Shown piece after piece: positions 8,536 through 17,039 of a stretch of 64,000 nucleotides of DNA. The DNA is taken from the NCBI RefSeq assembly GCF_014649775.1, contig NZ_BMTR01000001.1, positions 186,001-250,000 of the forward strand, written 5' to 3'. How positions within the stretch are numbered: position 1 is the first letter of the stretch; each line of letters opens with the position of its first letter. The notes beneath the pieces are model-generated. The model ran no database searches, was not told where the DNA came from, and saw only the letters and a program-made list of their open reading frames with translations. The position numbers were made by a program, and so were the translations under genes. Source of the DNA: Streptomyces longisporoflavus (lineage in GTDB: Bacteria; Actinomycetota; Actinomycetes; Streptomycetales; Streptomycetaceae).

Positions 8536-9720
8536 ATGACGTCTGCGACCGCTTCCACAGTGAACGCCCCCGCAGTGACCGCCCCCGCCCTCACCGTCCG
8601 GAAGGTAGGCGGCCGCATCGGCGCCGTCCTGTCCGGCGTCCGCCTCGGCGGGGATCTGGACGAGGCGACCGTGGCCGCCGTGCGCGCCGCGCTCCTCGAG
8701 CACAAGGTCGTCTTCTTCCGCGATCAGGAGCACCTCGACGCGGAGAGCCACGAGGCCTTCGCCCGGCTGCTCGGCACCCCGGTCGCCCACCCCACCGTGC
8801 CGTCCGTGGACGGCCGTTACGCCCTCGGCATCGACAACGAACGCGGCGGACGTGCCAACCAGTGGCACACCGACGTCACCTTCGTGCCCGCGTACCCGGC
8901 GTTCTCCATCCTCCGCGCCGAGGTCATCCCGCCGTACGGCGGCAACACCCTGTGGTCCAACACGGCCGCCGCGTACAAGGACCTGCCCGAGCCGCTGCGC
9001 GTACTCGCCGACAGCGTGCGCGGCGTGCACACCAACGACTACGACTACGCCGCCTCCCGCCCCGGCGCCTCGTCGGCGGCGCTCGACCAGCACCGCAAGG
9101 TCTTCACCGCGGTCAAGTTCCAGACCGAGCACCCCGTGGTCCGCGTCCACCCCGAGACCGGTGAACGCACCCTGATCCTGGGCAACTTCCTGCAGAAGCT
9201 CAGCGGGTTCCGCGCCGCCGACTCGCGGGCCCTGATCGACGTACTGCAGTCCCACGTGGAGAGGCCGGAGAACACGGTCCGCTGGCAGTGGCGCGCGGGT
9301 GACGTCGCCATCTGGGACAACCGCGCCACGCAGCACTACGGAGTCGACGACTCCGACGACCACGAGCGCACCCTGCGCCGCGTCACCATCGACGGCGACG
9401 TTCCGGTCGGCGTCGACGGCCGCCGCTCGGTGCTGCTCGCTCCGGAGTCGGTGCCGGAGCCCCGTCATGGGATCGCCTCCGGCGCTTCCACGGACGGCGC
9501 GGTGTCCCCTTCGGCGATGATTCGGCACGCCTTCAATAAACCTGCACATCGAATGCGCACCCCAGTCACGCCATTCGGCGTCCGCCGTTCCCGAAGCTCT
9601 TGTGTATTGACCACAGAACTTGCGCTTTGGTGCCTGAGTGTCCGCTTTGTTGGAAGGAGTCCTTCCGCTCACGGGATTTCCGTCTGTGAATCTTGTGAAG
9701 GAGCTGCTCCCGCGCGGTGA
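8536..9720 (+). CDS. TauD/TfdA family Fe(II)/2-oxoglutarate dioxygenase with aberrant C-terminal tail
   Basis: Residues 1-298 form a normal TauD/TfdA dioxygenase. These enzymes oxidise taurine, alkyl sulfonates, sulfates or similar substrates using 2-oxoglutarate and O2. The iron ligands His111-x-Asp113 (in QWHTDVTF) and His267 (in TQHYG), and the 2-oxoglutarate Arg281/282 (in RTLRRVTI), are all present. Homologues end shortly after the [10 protein letters not shown] segment (about residue 298). Here the frame runs on for 96 residues of unrelated, compositionally odd sequence to 9720, through what looks like intergenic DNA with low GC stretches. The most likely explanation is loss of the native stop at a rearrangement junction next to the bacteriocin cassette. 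Confidence 0.85.
   Translation: MTSATASTVNAPAVTAPALTVRKVGGRIGAVLSGVRLGGDLDEATVAAVRAALLEHKVVFFRDQEHLDAESHEAFARLLGTPVAHPTVPSVDGRYALGIDNERGGRANQWHTDVTFVPAYPAFSILRAEVIPPYGGNTLWSNTAAAYKDLPEPLRVLADSVRGVHTNDYDYAASRPGASSAALDQHRKVFTAVKFQTEHPVVRVHPETGERTLILGNFLQKLSGFRAADSRALIDVLQSHVERPENTVRWQWRAGDVAIWDNRATQHYGVDDSDDHERTLRRVTIDGDVPVGVDGRRSVLLAPESVPEPRHGIASGASTDGAVSPSAMIRHAFNKPAHRMRTPVTPFGVRRSRSSCVLTTELALWCLSVRFVGRSPSAHGISVCESCEGAAPAR
9652..9666. promoter_or_regulatory. Palindrome upstream of the bacteriocin-like peptide gene
   Basis: GGAAGGA-G-TCCTTCC is a perfect 7-1-7 palindrome about 230 bases before the peptide start, in the lower-GC region that I consider non-coding despite the TauD read-through frame. 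It is a candidate operator for the export cassette. The whole 9500-9894 stretch is the only place its promoter can lie. Confidence 0.35.
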
Positions 9721-9894
9721 ACATGCCTGCACGCAGCGGTGATTCGTCGCCGCACGCGCCGTGAAAGGCCGTCTCGTCGATTGGATGTGCGACATGCGAA
9801 CGTGCTTTGATCCTCGCCACCGCGGAATTCGCACAACAGGTTCCGCAGTGTTGGAAACACCTTTGCAACATTCATGAGAAGGGCAGCTCACACC

Positions 9895-10122
9895 ATGAAC
9901 TACACCCCCCAGGTCGAGACCCTCGAGATTTCCGACGCCGACCTCGACAACGTCTCCGGTGGCCTCGTCGCCGGTGTCGCGGGCAACGTCACGGACACCG
10001 TTGACTCCATCGCCCCGGTCTCGGGCGTCGTCGGCGGCCTCGTCGGCACCGTCGAGGGCGTCACCGGCCTCAACACCGGCGCTGTCACCGGCCTCGCCGG
10101 CGGTCTGACCGCCGGTCTCTGA
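9895..10122 (+). CDS. Double-glycine leader peptide, bacteriocin-like precursor (75 aa)
   Basis: A 23-residue leader ends in the acidic, hydrophobic double-glycine motif ISDADLDNVSGG, the cleavage signal for C39-type ABC peptidases. The 52-residue core (24-75) is made of Gly, Val, Ala, Thr, Leu and a few Asp/Asn. It has no Cys and no aromatic residue, and it carries repeated small-xxx-small patterns such as GVVGG, GGLVG, GLNTG and GLAGG. The absence of Cys rules out lanthionine or disulfide chemistry, so it resembles an unmodified class II bacteriocin that packs helices in membranes (inference). The start at 9895 has GAAGGG upstream; an in-frame ATG at 9874 lacks a ribosome binding site. The matching exporter follows after a hairpin at 10151. 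Confidence 0.85.
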   Translation: MNYTPQVETLEISDADLDNVSGGLVAGVAGNVTDTVDSIAPVSGVVGGLVGTVEGVTGLNTGAVTGLAGGLTAGL

Positions 10123-10150
10123 GCATCCAGCTCACTGAGACGCCATGATT

Positions 10151-10185
10151 CGTGAGCCCCGGAACCATTGGTTCCGGGGCTCACG
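10151..10185 (+). terminator. Very strong hairpin between precursor peptide and exporter genes
   Basis: A perfect 16-bp stem (10151-10166 with 10170-10185) encloses a 3-base loop. It lies 28 bases after the precursor stop and 31 bases before the adaptor start. Its place suits a partial terminator or mRNA stabiliser that gives much more peptide message than transporter message. Confidence 0.8.
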
Positions 10186-10216
10186 GACGCCACAGGCAAA
10201 GTAAGGGAAGCGTTCC

Positions 10217-11023
10217 GTGCAGTTCCGCCAACAGGCCCTGTCCAAGCTGCAGTCGCCCGAGGAACTCGACCTTCCGGTGCGCTACGCCCGGCCCCAGGGC
10301 CTGCTCGTCCTCGCCGTCACCGTCGTCGTCATGGCCGCCGCGACCGTCTGGGCCGTGACCGGCTCGATCTCCTCCACGCTCAAGGCGCCCGGCATCCTCA
10401 CCCACGGCCAGGGCAGTTACGTCCTGCAGAGCCCCGTCACCGGACAGGTGACCCGCGTCCTGGCCGAAGAGGGAAAGCGCGTCGCCGCCGGCGCTCCCGT
10501 ACTCAAGGTCCGTACGGGCCAGGGCGACAAGGTCGTACGCTCCATCGCCGCCGGACGGGTCAGCACACTGGTCGCCAGGATCGGCACCGTCGTCACCACC
10601 GGCGCCGACGTCGCGACCGTCGAGCGCGTATCGGGCGGCGACGACCCGCTCCTCACGATGCTCTACGTCCCCGCGGACAGCGCGGCCACCGTCCCCGTCG
10701 GCGCCTCGGTGGACCTCACGGTCCAGTCCGTGCCCACGGACGAGTACGGCACCTTGCGCGGCCGCGTGAAGGCGATCGGACGCGCCGCCCAGAGCGAACA
10801 GAAGATCAGCGGATTCCTCGGCGACAAGGAACTGGCCGCGCAGTTCACCAAGGACGGGCCGCCCGTCGCCGTCCTGGTACGCCTGGAAAAATCCTCCGGC
10901 ACCAAGTCCGGCTACAAGTGGTCGACCGCCGGCGGACCGCCCTTCGCGCTCGACTCCATGACCCTGGCCACCGGCGCCGTCCACCTCGCCGAGCAGCGCC
11001 CGATCGATTGGCTGCTTCCGTGA
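10217..11023 (+). CDS. HlyD-like secretion adaptor of the NHLM bacteriocin export system
   Basis: This 268-aa protein has a short cytoplasmic N-terminus, one membrane segment (about residues 28-48, LLVLAVTVVVMAAATVWAV), and an extracytoplasmic biotinyl-lipoyl-like barrel (SYVLQSPVTGQVTRVLAEEGKRVAAG). It is shorter than Gram-negative HlyD and matches the size of NHLM-type secretion proteins of actinomycetes. It would link the two ABC subunits to export across the single membrane. The GTG start follows AGGGAAG. Its stop overlaps the next start (GTGA), giving translational coupling. Confidence 0.85.
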   Translation: MQFRQQALSKLQSPEELDLPVRYARPQGLLVLAVTVVVMAAATVWAVTGSISSTLKAPGILTHGQGSYVLQSPVTGQVTRVLAEEGKRVAAGAPVLKVRTGQGDKVVRSIAAGRVSTLVARIGTVVTTGADVATVERVSGGDDPLLTMLYVPADSAATVPVGASVDLTVQSVPTDEYGTLRGRVKAIGRAAQSEQKISGFLGDKELAAQFTKDGPPVAVLVRLEKSSGTKSGYKWSTAGGPPFALDSMTLATGAVHLAEQRPIDWLLP

Positions 11024-13302
11024 CCGCACCGCTCCCCTCCCCGGCACACCAGCAGCAGCTGCCGCCCCCCGGCGGCCGGCGCAGGCACCGCCCCGAGCCC
11101 CAGCGAGGCCGCCGCCGCGCCGCGCCCCGCCCCGCGTCGAAGGGCAAGCCGCAGAAGACCGTCCGCACGCCCACCGTCCTTCAGATGGAAGCCGTGGAGT
11201 GCGGCGCCGCCGCCCTCGCCATGGTCCTCGCCCACTACGGACGGCATGTCCCGCTGGAGGAGCTGCGCATCGCGTGCGGCGTCTCCCGCGACGGCTCACG
11301 GGCCAGCAACCTCCTCAAAGCGGCCCGCAGTTACGGCCTCACGGCCAAGGGCATGCAGATGGAACCGGCCGCGCTCGCCGAGGTGAAGGCGCCCGCGATC
11401 CTCTTCTGGGAGTTCAACCACTACGTCGTCTACGACGGCATGGGGCGCCGCCTCGGCCGCCGGGGCGTGCACATCAACGACCCGGACAAGGGCCGCCGCT
11501 TCGTCCCCTCCGAAGACTTCGACACCAGCTTCACCGGCGTCGTCCTGGTCCTGGAACCGGGCGAGAACTTCCGCCGCGGGGGACGCAGGCCCGGCATCAT
11601 GCGGGCGATGCCCGCGCGCCTTCGCGGCACCACGGGCACCATGCTCGCCGCGCTCTTCGCCAGCCTGCTGCTCGTCGCGGTCGGCGCCGCGCTGCCCGCG
11701 CTCAGCCGCACGTACATCGACCTCTTCCTGATCGGCGATCAGACCTCGCTCCTTGGGGCGCTGTTCGCCTCGATGGGCGCGATGGTGGCGCTCACCGTGG
11801 TCCTGACCTGGCTGCAACAGGCGAACCTGCTGCGCGGGCGCATCATCTCCTCCACGCTGAGCAGCGCACGCTTCCTGCGGCATCTGCTGCGCCTGCCCGT
11901 CACGTTCTACGCCCAGCGCAGCCCCGCCGACCTCGTCCAGCGGCTCGCGTCCAACGACACGGTCGCCGAGACCCTGGCCCGCGACCTCACCGCGGCGGGC
12001 GTCGACGGCATCGTCGTACTGCTCTACGCGGCCCTCCTGTGGACGTACGACCCGCAGCTCACGCTGGTCGGCGTAGGCATCGCCCTCCTCAACATCGTCG
12101 CGATGCGCATCGTCATCCGGCTTCGGGCCACCGGCACCCAGAAGCTGCGCGCCGACAGCGCCAAGCTCACCAACACCTCCTACACCGGCCTGCAGTTGAT
12201 CGAGACCATGAAGGCCACCGGCGGCGAGAACGGCTACTTCCGGCGGTGGGCGGGACAGCACGCCACCACCCTGGAGCAGCAGCAGCGCCTGGGCGTGCCG
12301 AGCGCCTGGCTCGGCGTCGCCGCGCCCACCCTCGCGACGCTCAACAGCGCGGCGATCCTGTGGATCGGCGGTCTGCGCGCGGTGGACGGCCATCTGTCGA
12401 TCGGTCTGCTCGTCGCCTTCCAGGCCCTGGTCACCCGCTTCACCGCGCCGATCACCCGCCTGAACGGTGTCGCGGGCCGCATCCAGGACTTCGGCGCCGA
12501 CGTCGCACGCCTCAAGGACGTCGAGAACTTCCCCGTCGACACCCTCTACTCCCGCCCCGAACCGGAGGCGAGCACCCGCCGTCTCAAGGGCCACGTCACC
12601 CTGGAAGACATCACCTTCGGATACAGCCCCCTCGACAAACCCCTCCTGACCGGCTTCTCGCTGTCCGTGGGCCCGGGACAGCAGGTCGCACTCGTCGGCG
12701 GCTCCGGCAGCGGCAAGTCGACCGTCTCCCGGCTGATCTCGGGGCTCTACAGCCCCTGGGAAGGCACGATCCGCATCGACGGACAGCGCCTGGAGGACAT
12801 CCCGCGGGGCGCGCTCGCCGCCTCCGTCTCCTTCGTCGACCAGGACGTCTTCCTCTTCGAGGGCACCATCCGCGACAACGTCGCCCTGTGGGACCCCTCC
12901 ATCCCGGACGACGCCGTCATCGCCGCCCTCAAGGACGCCTGCCTCTACGAGGTCGTGGCCCGCAGGCCCGGCGGCATCCACGGCCGTGTCGAGCAGGACG
13001 GCCGCAACTTCTCCGGCGGCCAGCGCCAGCGCCTGGAGATCGCAAGGGCCCTCGTCCGGCGCCCCAGCATCCTCGTCCTCGATGAAGTGACCAGCGCCCT
13101 GGACGCCGAGACCGAGCAGATCATCATCGACAACCTGCGCCGCCGCGGCTGCGCCTGCGTCGTCATCGCGCACCGCCTGAGCACCGTGCGCGACAGCGAC
13201 GAGATCGTCGTCCTGGACCACGGCTCGGTCGTGGAACGCGGGCGCCACGAACACCTCGTCGCCGCCGGCGGAGCCTACGCCGACCTGGTCAAGGAGCACT
13301 GA
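11020..13302 (+). CDS. NHLM-type bacteriocin export ABC subunit with C39 peptidase domain
   Basis: This 760-aa protein combines peptidase, permease and ATPase. After a basic, proline-rich 50-residue N-terminus comes a C39 cysteine peptidase (about 52-190) with an intact triad: Cys61 (in EAVECGAA), His134 (in NHYVVY) and Asp154 (in INDPD). Six membrane helices follow (about 200-480), then an ATP-binding domain with Walker A GGSGSGKST (Lys566), signature FSGGQRQR, Walker B LVLDEVTSALD and H-loop IAHRLST. It should cut the peptide at 9895 after its Gly-Gly and export the core. It forms an operon with the genes on both sides. Confidence 0.92.
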   Translation: MTAPLPSPAHQQQLPPPGGRRRHRPEPQRGRRRAAPRPASKGKPQKTVRTPTVLQMEAVECGAAALAMVLAHYGRHVPLEELRIACGVSRDGSRASNLLKAARSYGLTAKGMQMEPAALAEVKAPAILFWEFNHYVVYDGMGRRLGRRGVHINDPDKGRRFVPSEDFDTSFTGVVLVLEPGENFRRGGRRPGIMRAMPARLRGTTGTMLAALFASLLLVAVGAALPALSRTYIDLFLIGDQTSLLGALFASMGAMVALTVVLTWLQQANLLRGRIISSTLSSARFLRHLLRLPVTFYAQRSPADLVQRLASNDTVAETLARDLTAAGVDGIVVLLYAALLWTYDPQLTLVGVGIALLNIVAMRIVIRLRATGTQKLRADSAKLTNTSYTGLQLIETMKATGGENGYFRRWAGQHATTLEQQQRLGVPSAWLGVAAPTLATLNSAAILWIGGLRAVDGHLSIGLLVAFQALVTRFTAPITRLNGVAGRIQDFGADVARLKDVENFPVDTLYSRPEPEASTRRLKGHVTLEDITFGYSPLDKPLLTGFSLSVGPGQQVALVGGSGSGKSTVSRLISGLYSPWEGTIRIDGQRLEDIPRGALAASVSFVDQDVFLFEGTIRDNVALWDPSIPDDAVIAALKDACLYEVVARRPGGIHGRVEQDGRNFSGGQRQRLEIARALVRRPSILVLDEVTSALDAETEQIIIDNLRRRGCACVVIAHRLSTVRDSDEIVVLDHGSVVERGRHEHLVAAGGAYADLVKEH

Positions 13303-13303
13303 G

Positions 13304-16162
13304 GTGACCTCGGTACCGGAGCAGTACACCCCGTACACCGACGACTCGGTCGCCGCCGCCTTCGGCGCGCTCGGCACCCCGGCCGACTGCACGGGGCTGC
13401 GCAGCGTGCATCTCGAAGGGCCGCAGGTGCTCTGGCTCGTCGTGGCCGGCGCGCTCGACCTGTTCGCGGTCGACGCCGTGCAGCAGGGCCACTGGCACTT
13501 CCTGGGCCGCCTCGAACCGGGCACCCTGCTCCTCGGCCCCGTCGAAGGACCCCAGCACACCCTGGTCGGACGCCCGCTCCAGGGCTGCGAACTGCGCCGC
13601 ATCCCGCTGCGCGAGCTGTACCGCCCCGACTACGGCGACACCTGGGCGTACGAGCAGCAGTACCCCAGCCGGTACGACACCGGGGACCAGGCCCTGAGCC
13701 TCCTGGAGCACGCCTTCGCGCTCGGCATCGGACGCAGCCACCGGGTCCTGTTCGAGGCGCCGCTCGACGGCCGCACCATGGCCGACGACGTGGTGACCGA
13801 CGACGACATCCTCTGGATGCCGGTCGCGCCGGGCAGCGTGCAGTACGGCTCCGCCTACAGCGCCGAAGCCGCGGGCGACCTGCTCGTCGACGCCGCCATG
13901 TGGCAGCGCATGGTCAACCAGCAGTACCGCCTCCTCGCCACGCTCGACCGCTGGATCGAACGCCTGGAGCGGGCCCACGAGGACCGCACCGCGGCCGGCA
14001 TCAAGGCGGGCGAGACGGTCCGCGAACAGGCCGATCGCACACTGATCGCCTCCATCGGCCGCTCCGGCAGGGGCGGCGGACGCCGCAGCGAAGCACGGGG
14101 CGGCGACGACGCGACGTACGCGGCCTGCCGCCTGGTCGCCGAGGCGGCCGGGATCACGCTGTCCGGCGCCGCGGAGGGCGGTGCGGTCAGCGACCGGATC
14201 GACCCGGTGGAGCAGGTCGCGGTGGCCTCGCGGATCCGTACCCGCGCCGTCCGCCTCGACGGGCGCTGGTGGCGCGAGAACACCGGCCCCCTGGTGGGGC
14301 ACCGGGCGGCCAGCGGACAGCCGGTCGCGCTGCTGTGGCGGCGCGGCGGCTACGAGTCCGTGCACCCCACCTCCGGGCGGCGCATGCGCGTCGACCAGAG
14401 CAACGCGGACGAGTTCGAGCCGCAGGGGATCATGTTCTACCGTCCGCTGCCCGACAAGACACTGACGCCGTGGCGCCTCTTCCGCTTCAGCCTGCGAGGC
14501 ACCGGCGGCGACGTACGCAATCTGGCGATCGCGGGTCTGGTGACGGTCGCGATCGGGGCGCTCGTGCCGATCGCGACGGGTCAGGTGCTCGGCGTGTTCG
14601 TTCCGAACGGCGAGAAAAGCCTCATCGTCCAGGTGTCCCTCGCGGTGATGATCACGAGCATCGTCTCCGCGGCGTTCATGCTGCTCCAAAACCTCACCAT
14701 CCTAAGGATGGAGGGCCGCATGGAGAGCACACTGCAACCGGCGGTCTGGGACCGCCTGCTGCGCCTGCCCACCCGCTTCTTCGCCTCCCGCTCCACCGGT
14801 GAACTGGCCAGCGCGGCCATGGGCGTCAGCGCGATCCGGCGCGTCCTCTCGGGCATCGGCCCCGTCGCGCTGCAGTCGAGCACCATCGGCGCGATGAACC
14901 TGGTCCTGCTTCTGCTCTACAGCGTGCCGCTTGCCCTGGCCGCACTGGGGATGCTCGTCGTCATCGCGGCCGTGTTCCTCACTCTCGGCCTGTGGGAACT
15001 GCGCTGGCAGCGCCGCCTGGTCGAGCTGAGCAACAAGCTCAACAACCAGGCGTTCCAGACCCTGCGAGGCCTGCCCAAACTCCGCGTCGCCGGGGCCGAG
15101 AGCTTCGCGTACGCGGCGTGGGCGGGGGAGTTCGCACGCAGCAGGGAGCTGCAACAGCGCGCGGGCCGCATCAAGAACGTCACGACGGTCCTCAACTCGG
15201 TCTACCTGCCGCTGTGCACGCTCGTCATGTTCATCCTCCTCGCGGGCCCGGCCCGGGGCAGCCTCACGGCGGGGGAGTTCCTCACGTTCAGCACCGCGGT
15301 GACGATGCTCCTGACGTCCGTCACGCAGCTCACCGGGGCACTCATCTCGGCGGCGGCGGTCCTGCCGATGTTCGAGCAGATCAAGCCGGTGCTCGACGAG
15401 GAGCCGGAGGTGCGGGGCGCGAGCACACAGCCGGGCGAACTCCAGGGGGAGATCGAGGCCCGCGGCCTTTCCTTCCGCTACGCGGACGACGGCCCCCTGG
15501 TCCTGGACGACGTGTCCCTCTCCATCCGGCCCGGTGAGTTCGTCGCCGTCGTCGGCCCCAGCGGCTGCGGCAAGTCGACACTCCTTCGCCTCCTGATCGG
15601 CTTCGACAAGCCGGTCGCAGGCAACGTCCTCTACGACGGCCAGGACCTGTCGGCCCTGGACCAGGCGGCCGTGCGCCGGCAGTGCGGCGTGGTCCTGCAG
15701 AACGCGCAGCCGCTCACCGGCTCGATCCTGGACTGCATCTGCGGCGCCGAGACGTTCACACAGGAGGAGGCCTGGGAGGCCGCCGCGATGGCGGGCCTCG
15801 CCGAGGACATCAAGCGCATGCCGATGGGCCTGCACACCATGATCTCCGGTGGCGGAGCGGTCTCCGGGGGCCAGCGCCAGCGCCTGATGATCGCCCAGGC
15901 ACTGATCCGCCGCCCCCGCGTCCTCTTCTTCGACGAGGCGACCAGTGCCCTGGACAACGAGACCCAGCGCACGGTCATCGACAGCACCCGCGCCCTGAAC
16001 GCCACCCGCATCGTCATCGCCCACCGCCTGTCCACGGTCCTTGACGCGGACCGAGTGATCGTGATGTCGGAGGGCCGGGTGGTGCAACAGGGACCGCCCG
16101 CGCAGTTGCTGGCGGACACGAGCGGGCGGTTGCACGAGTTGGTGCGGCGGCAGATGCGGTGA
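13304..16162 (+). CDS. NHLM-type bacteriocin export ABC subunit without peptidase
   Basis: This 952-aa protein starts with a GTG one base after the previous stop. Residues 1-330 form a soluble domain (cyclic-nucleotide-binding-like fold, then a linker) in place of the peptidase, as in second subunits of NHLM systems. Membrane helices follow at about 400-680. The ATP-binding domain has Walker A GPSGCGKST (Lys757), signature VSGGQRQR, Walker B LFFDEATSALDNET and H-loop IAHRLST. It probably pairs with the peptidase subunit as a heterodimer. The last 149 bases are overlapped antisense by the abnormal tail of the STM4011-type gene. Confidence 0.92.
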   Translation: MTSVPEQYTPYTDDSVAAAFGALGTPADCTGLRSVHLEGPQVLWLVVAGALDLFAVDAVQQGHWHFLGRLEPGTLLLGPVEGPQHTLVGRPLQGCELRRIPLRELYRPDYGDTWAYEQQYPSRYDTGDQALSLLEHAFALGIGRSHRVLFEAPLDGRTMADDVVTDDDILWMPVAPGSVQYGSAYSAEAAGDLLVDAAMWQRMVNQQYRLLATLDRWIERLERAHEDRTAAGIKAGETVREQADRTLIASIGRSGRGGGRRSEARGGDDATYAACRLVAEAAGITLSGAAEGGAVSDRIDPVEQVAVASRIRTRAVRLDGRWWRENTGPLVGHRAASGQPVALLWRRGGYESVHPTSGRRMRVDQSNADEFEPQGIMFYRPLPDKTLTPWRLFRFSLRGTGGDVRNLAIAGLVTVAIGALVPIATGQVLGVFVPNGEKSLIVQVSLAVMITSIVSAAFMLLQNLTILRMEGRMESTLQPAVWDRLLRLPTRFFASRSTGELASAAMGVSAIRRVLSGIGPVALQSSTIGAMNLVLLLLYSVPLALAALGMLVVIAAVFLTLGLWELRWQRRLVELSNKLNNQAFQTLRGLPKLRVAGAESFAYAAWAGEFARSRELQQRAGRIKNVTTVLNSVYLPLCTLVMFILLAGPARGSLTAGEFLTFSTAVTMLLTSVTQLTGALISAAAVLPMFEQIKPVLDEEPEVRGASTQPGELQGEIEARGLSFRYADDGPLVLDDVSLSIRPGEFVAVVGPSGCGKSTLLRLLIGFDKPVAGNVLYDGQDLSALDQAAVRRQCGVVLQNAQPLTGSILDCICGAETFTQEEAWEAAAMAGLAEDIKRMPMGLHTMISGGGAVSGGQRQRLMIAQALIRRPRVLFFDEATSALDNETQRTVIDSTRALNATRIVIAHRLSTVLDADRVIVMSEGRVVQQGPPAQLLADTSGRLHELVRRQMR

Positions 16163-17039
16163 CGTGCGCGGGGATACGCTCCAGGACGCCGCCCGCGAAC
16201 ACGTCGTACAACGGCAGTGTCTCCAGATGCACGTAGCCGATGTGGCAGTCGCAGACGGCCAGGGGACAGGGGCGGGGCTGCAGGGCCTTCCGGTACGAGC
16301 CGTCGTACAGGTTGCCCAGTTCGCCACGGACGAAGTGGCAGCGGCGGACCGTGCCCTCGCCGTCGACCGAGACGACGGACTCACCCGTGCGGCAGGGCAG
16401 CCCTGCGGAGCGGTGCGGGTGGCGGCTGTAGGGGAACAGGGGGTCGAGATCGGTCCACCGGGCGGCCTCGTCGTCGGTGTACGTGTGGCCCTCCGCGGCG
16501 TTCACCCACAGGTAGACCCCGGCCGGTAGCGCGGCCCGCAGTCGCCGGGCGTCGTCCAGGTGGGCGGGCAGCCCCACCACGCCGACGCTGAATCGCCCCC
16601 CGAGCTCGGCAAGCCGCCGTGTCTTGGCGAGGAAGCGGTCGTACGGAGTCTGGCCCGGGTGGTACGTGCACCACAGGGCGACGGTGTCGAGGTCGGCCGC
16701 CGCGAGCCAGTCCGTGCGGCAGCTGAGGTTCGTCTGGATCGCGACGCGGTCGATGTGCGGCTCGTGGGAGAGCTCGACCAGCGCCCGCCGGTACCAGGAG
16801 CGGACCAGGCCCTCTCCCCAGGGCGTGAAGAGGAGGGAGAGCCGGTCGCCGGTCTGGTGCCCGGCCCATTCCGTGAAGCGTTCGAGGGCCGCCCGGTCCG
16901 CGCGCAGTTGCTCGGGGGTGTCGCGGCGCTTGGCGAAGGGGCAGTACGGGCAGGCGTAGTCGCACGACGCCAGCGGGCCGCGGTAGAGGATCGTCAGGTC
17001 CAGGCTCGGCGAGGTCAGGGGCACGGTCGGCGGGCTCAC
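16014..17039 (-). CDS. STM4011-family radical SAM protein with run-on C-terminus
   Basis: This 341-aa protein has the radical SAM cluster motif Cys26-xxx-Cys30-xx-Cys33 (in CDYACPYC) for the 4Fe-4S cluster that cleaves S-adenosylmethionine. Later cysteines (LPCRTG, RRCHFV, RPCPLAVCDCH) may hold an auxiliary cluster, as in peptide-modifying SPASM-like enzymes. It is the last gene of a five-gene operon; its GTG overlaps the stop of the STM4012-type gene. The family-like sequence ends near LYDVFAGGVLERIP (about 16170). The remaining 52 residues, rich in Ala, Pro and Arg, run antisense into the ABC gene and look like read-through. The substrate is unknown. Confidence 0.87.
   Translation of the reverse strand: MSPPTVPLTSPSLDLTILYRGPLASCDYACPYCPFAKRRDTPEQLRADRAALERFTEWAGHQTGDRLSLLFTPWGEGLVRSWYRRALVELSHEPHIDRVAIQTNLSCRTDWLAAADLDTVALWCTYHPGQTPYDRFLAKTRRLAELGGRFSVGVVGLPAHLDDARRLRAALPAGVYLWVNAAEGHTYTDDEAARWTDLDPLFPYSRHPHRSAGLPCRTGESVVSVDGEGTVRRCHFVRGELGNLYDGSYRKALQPRPCPLAVCDCHIGYVHLETLPLYDVFAGGVLERIPAHVTASAAAPTRATARSCPPATARAVPVAPPGPPTSRSLGPRQGPWTGGGR

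Noticed and set aside
9607..9640. TTGACC as -35 of the bacteriocin operon promoter
   Set aside because: No acceptable -10 at 16-18 bases downstream.
9895..10122. Lanthipeptide precursor
   Set aside because: The leader resembles type A2 lanthipeptide leaders, but the core has no Cys and no LanM or LanB/C gene is near.
11296..13602. Long antisense reading frame opposite the ABC genes
   Set aside because: Same high-GC artefact; the ABC proteins on the plus strand have all motifs.
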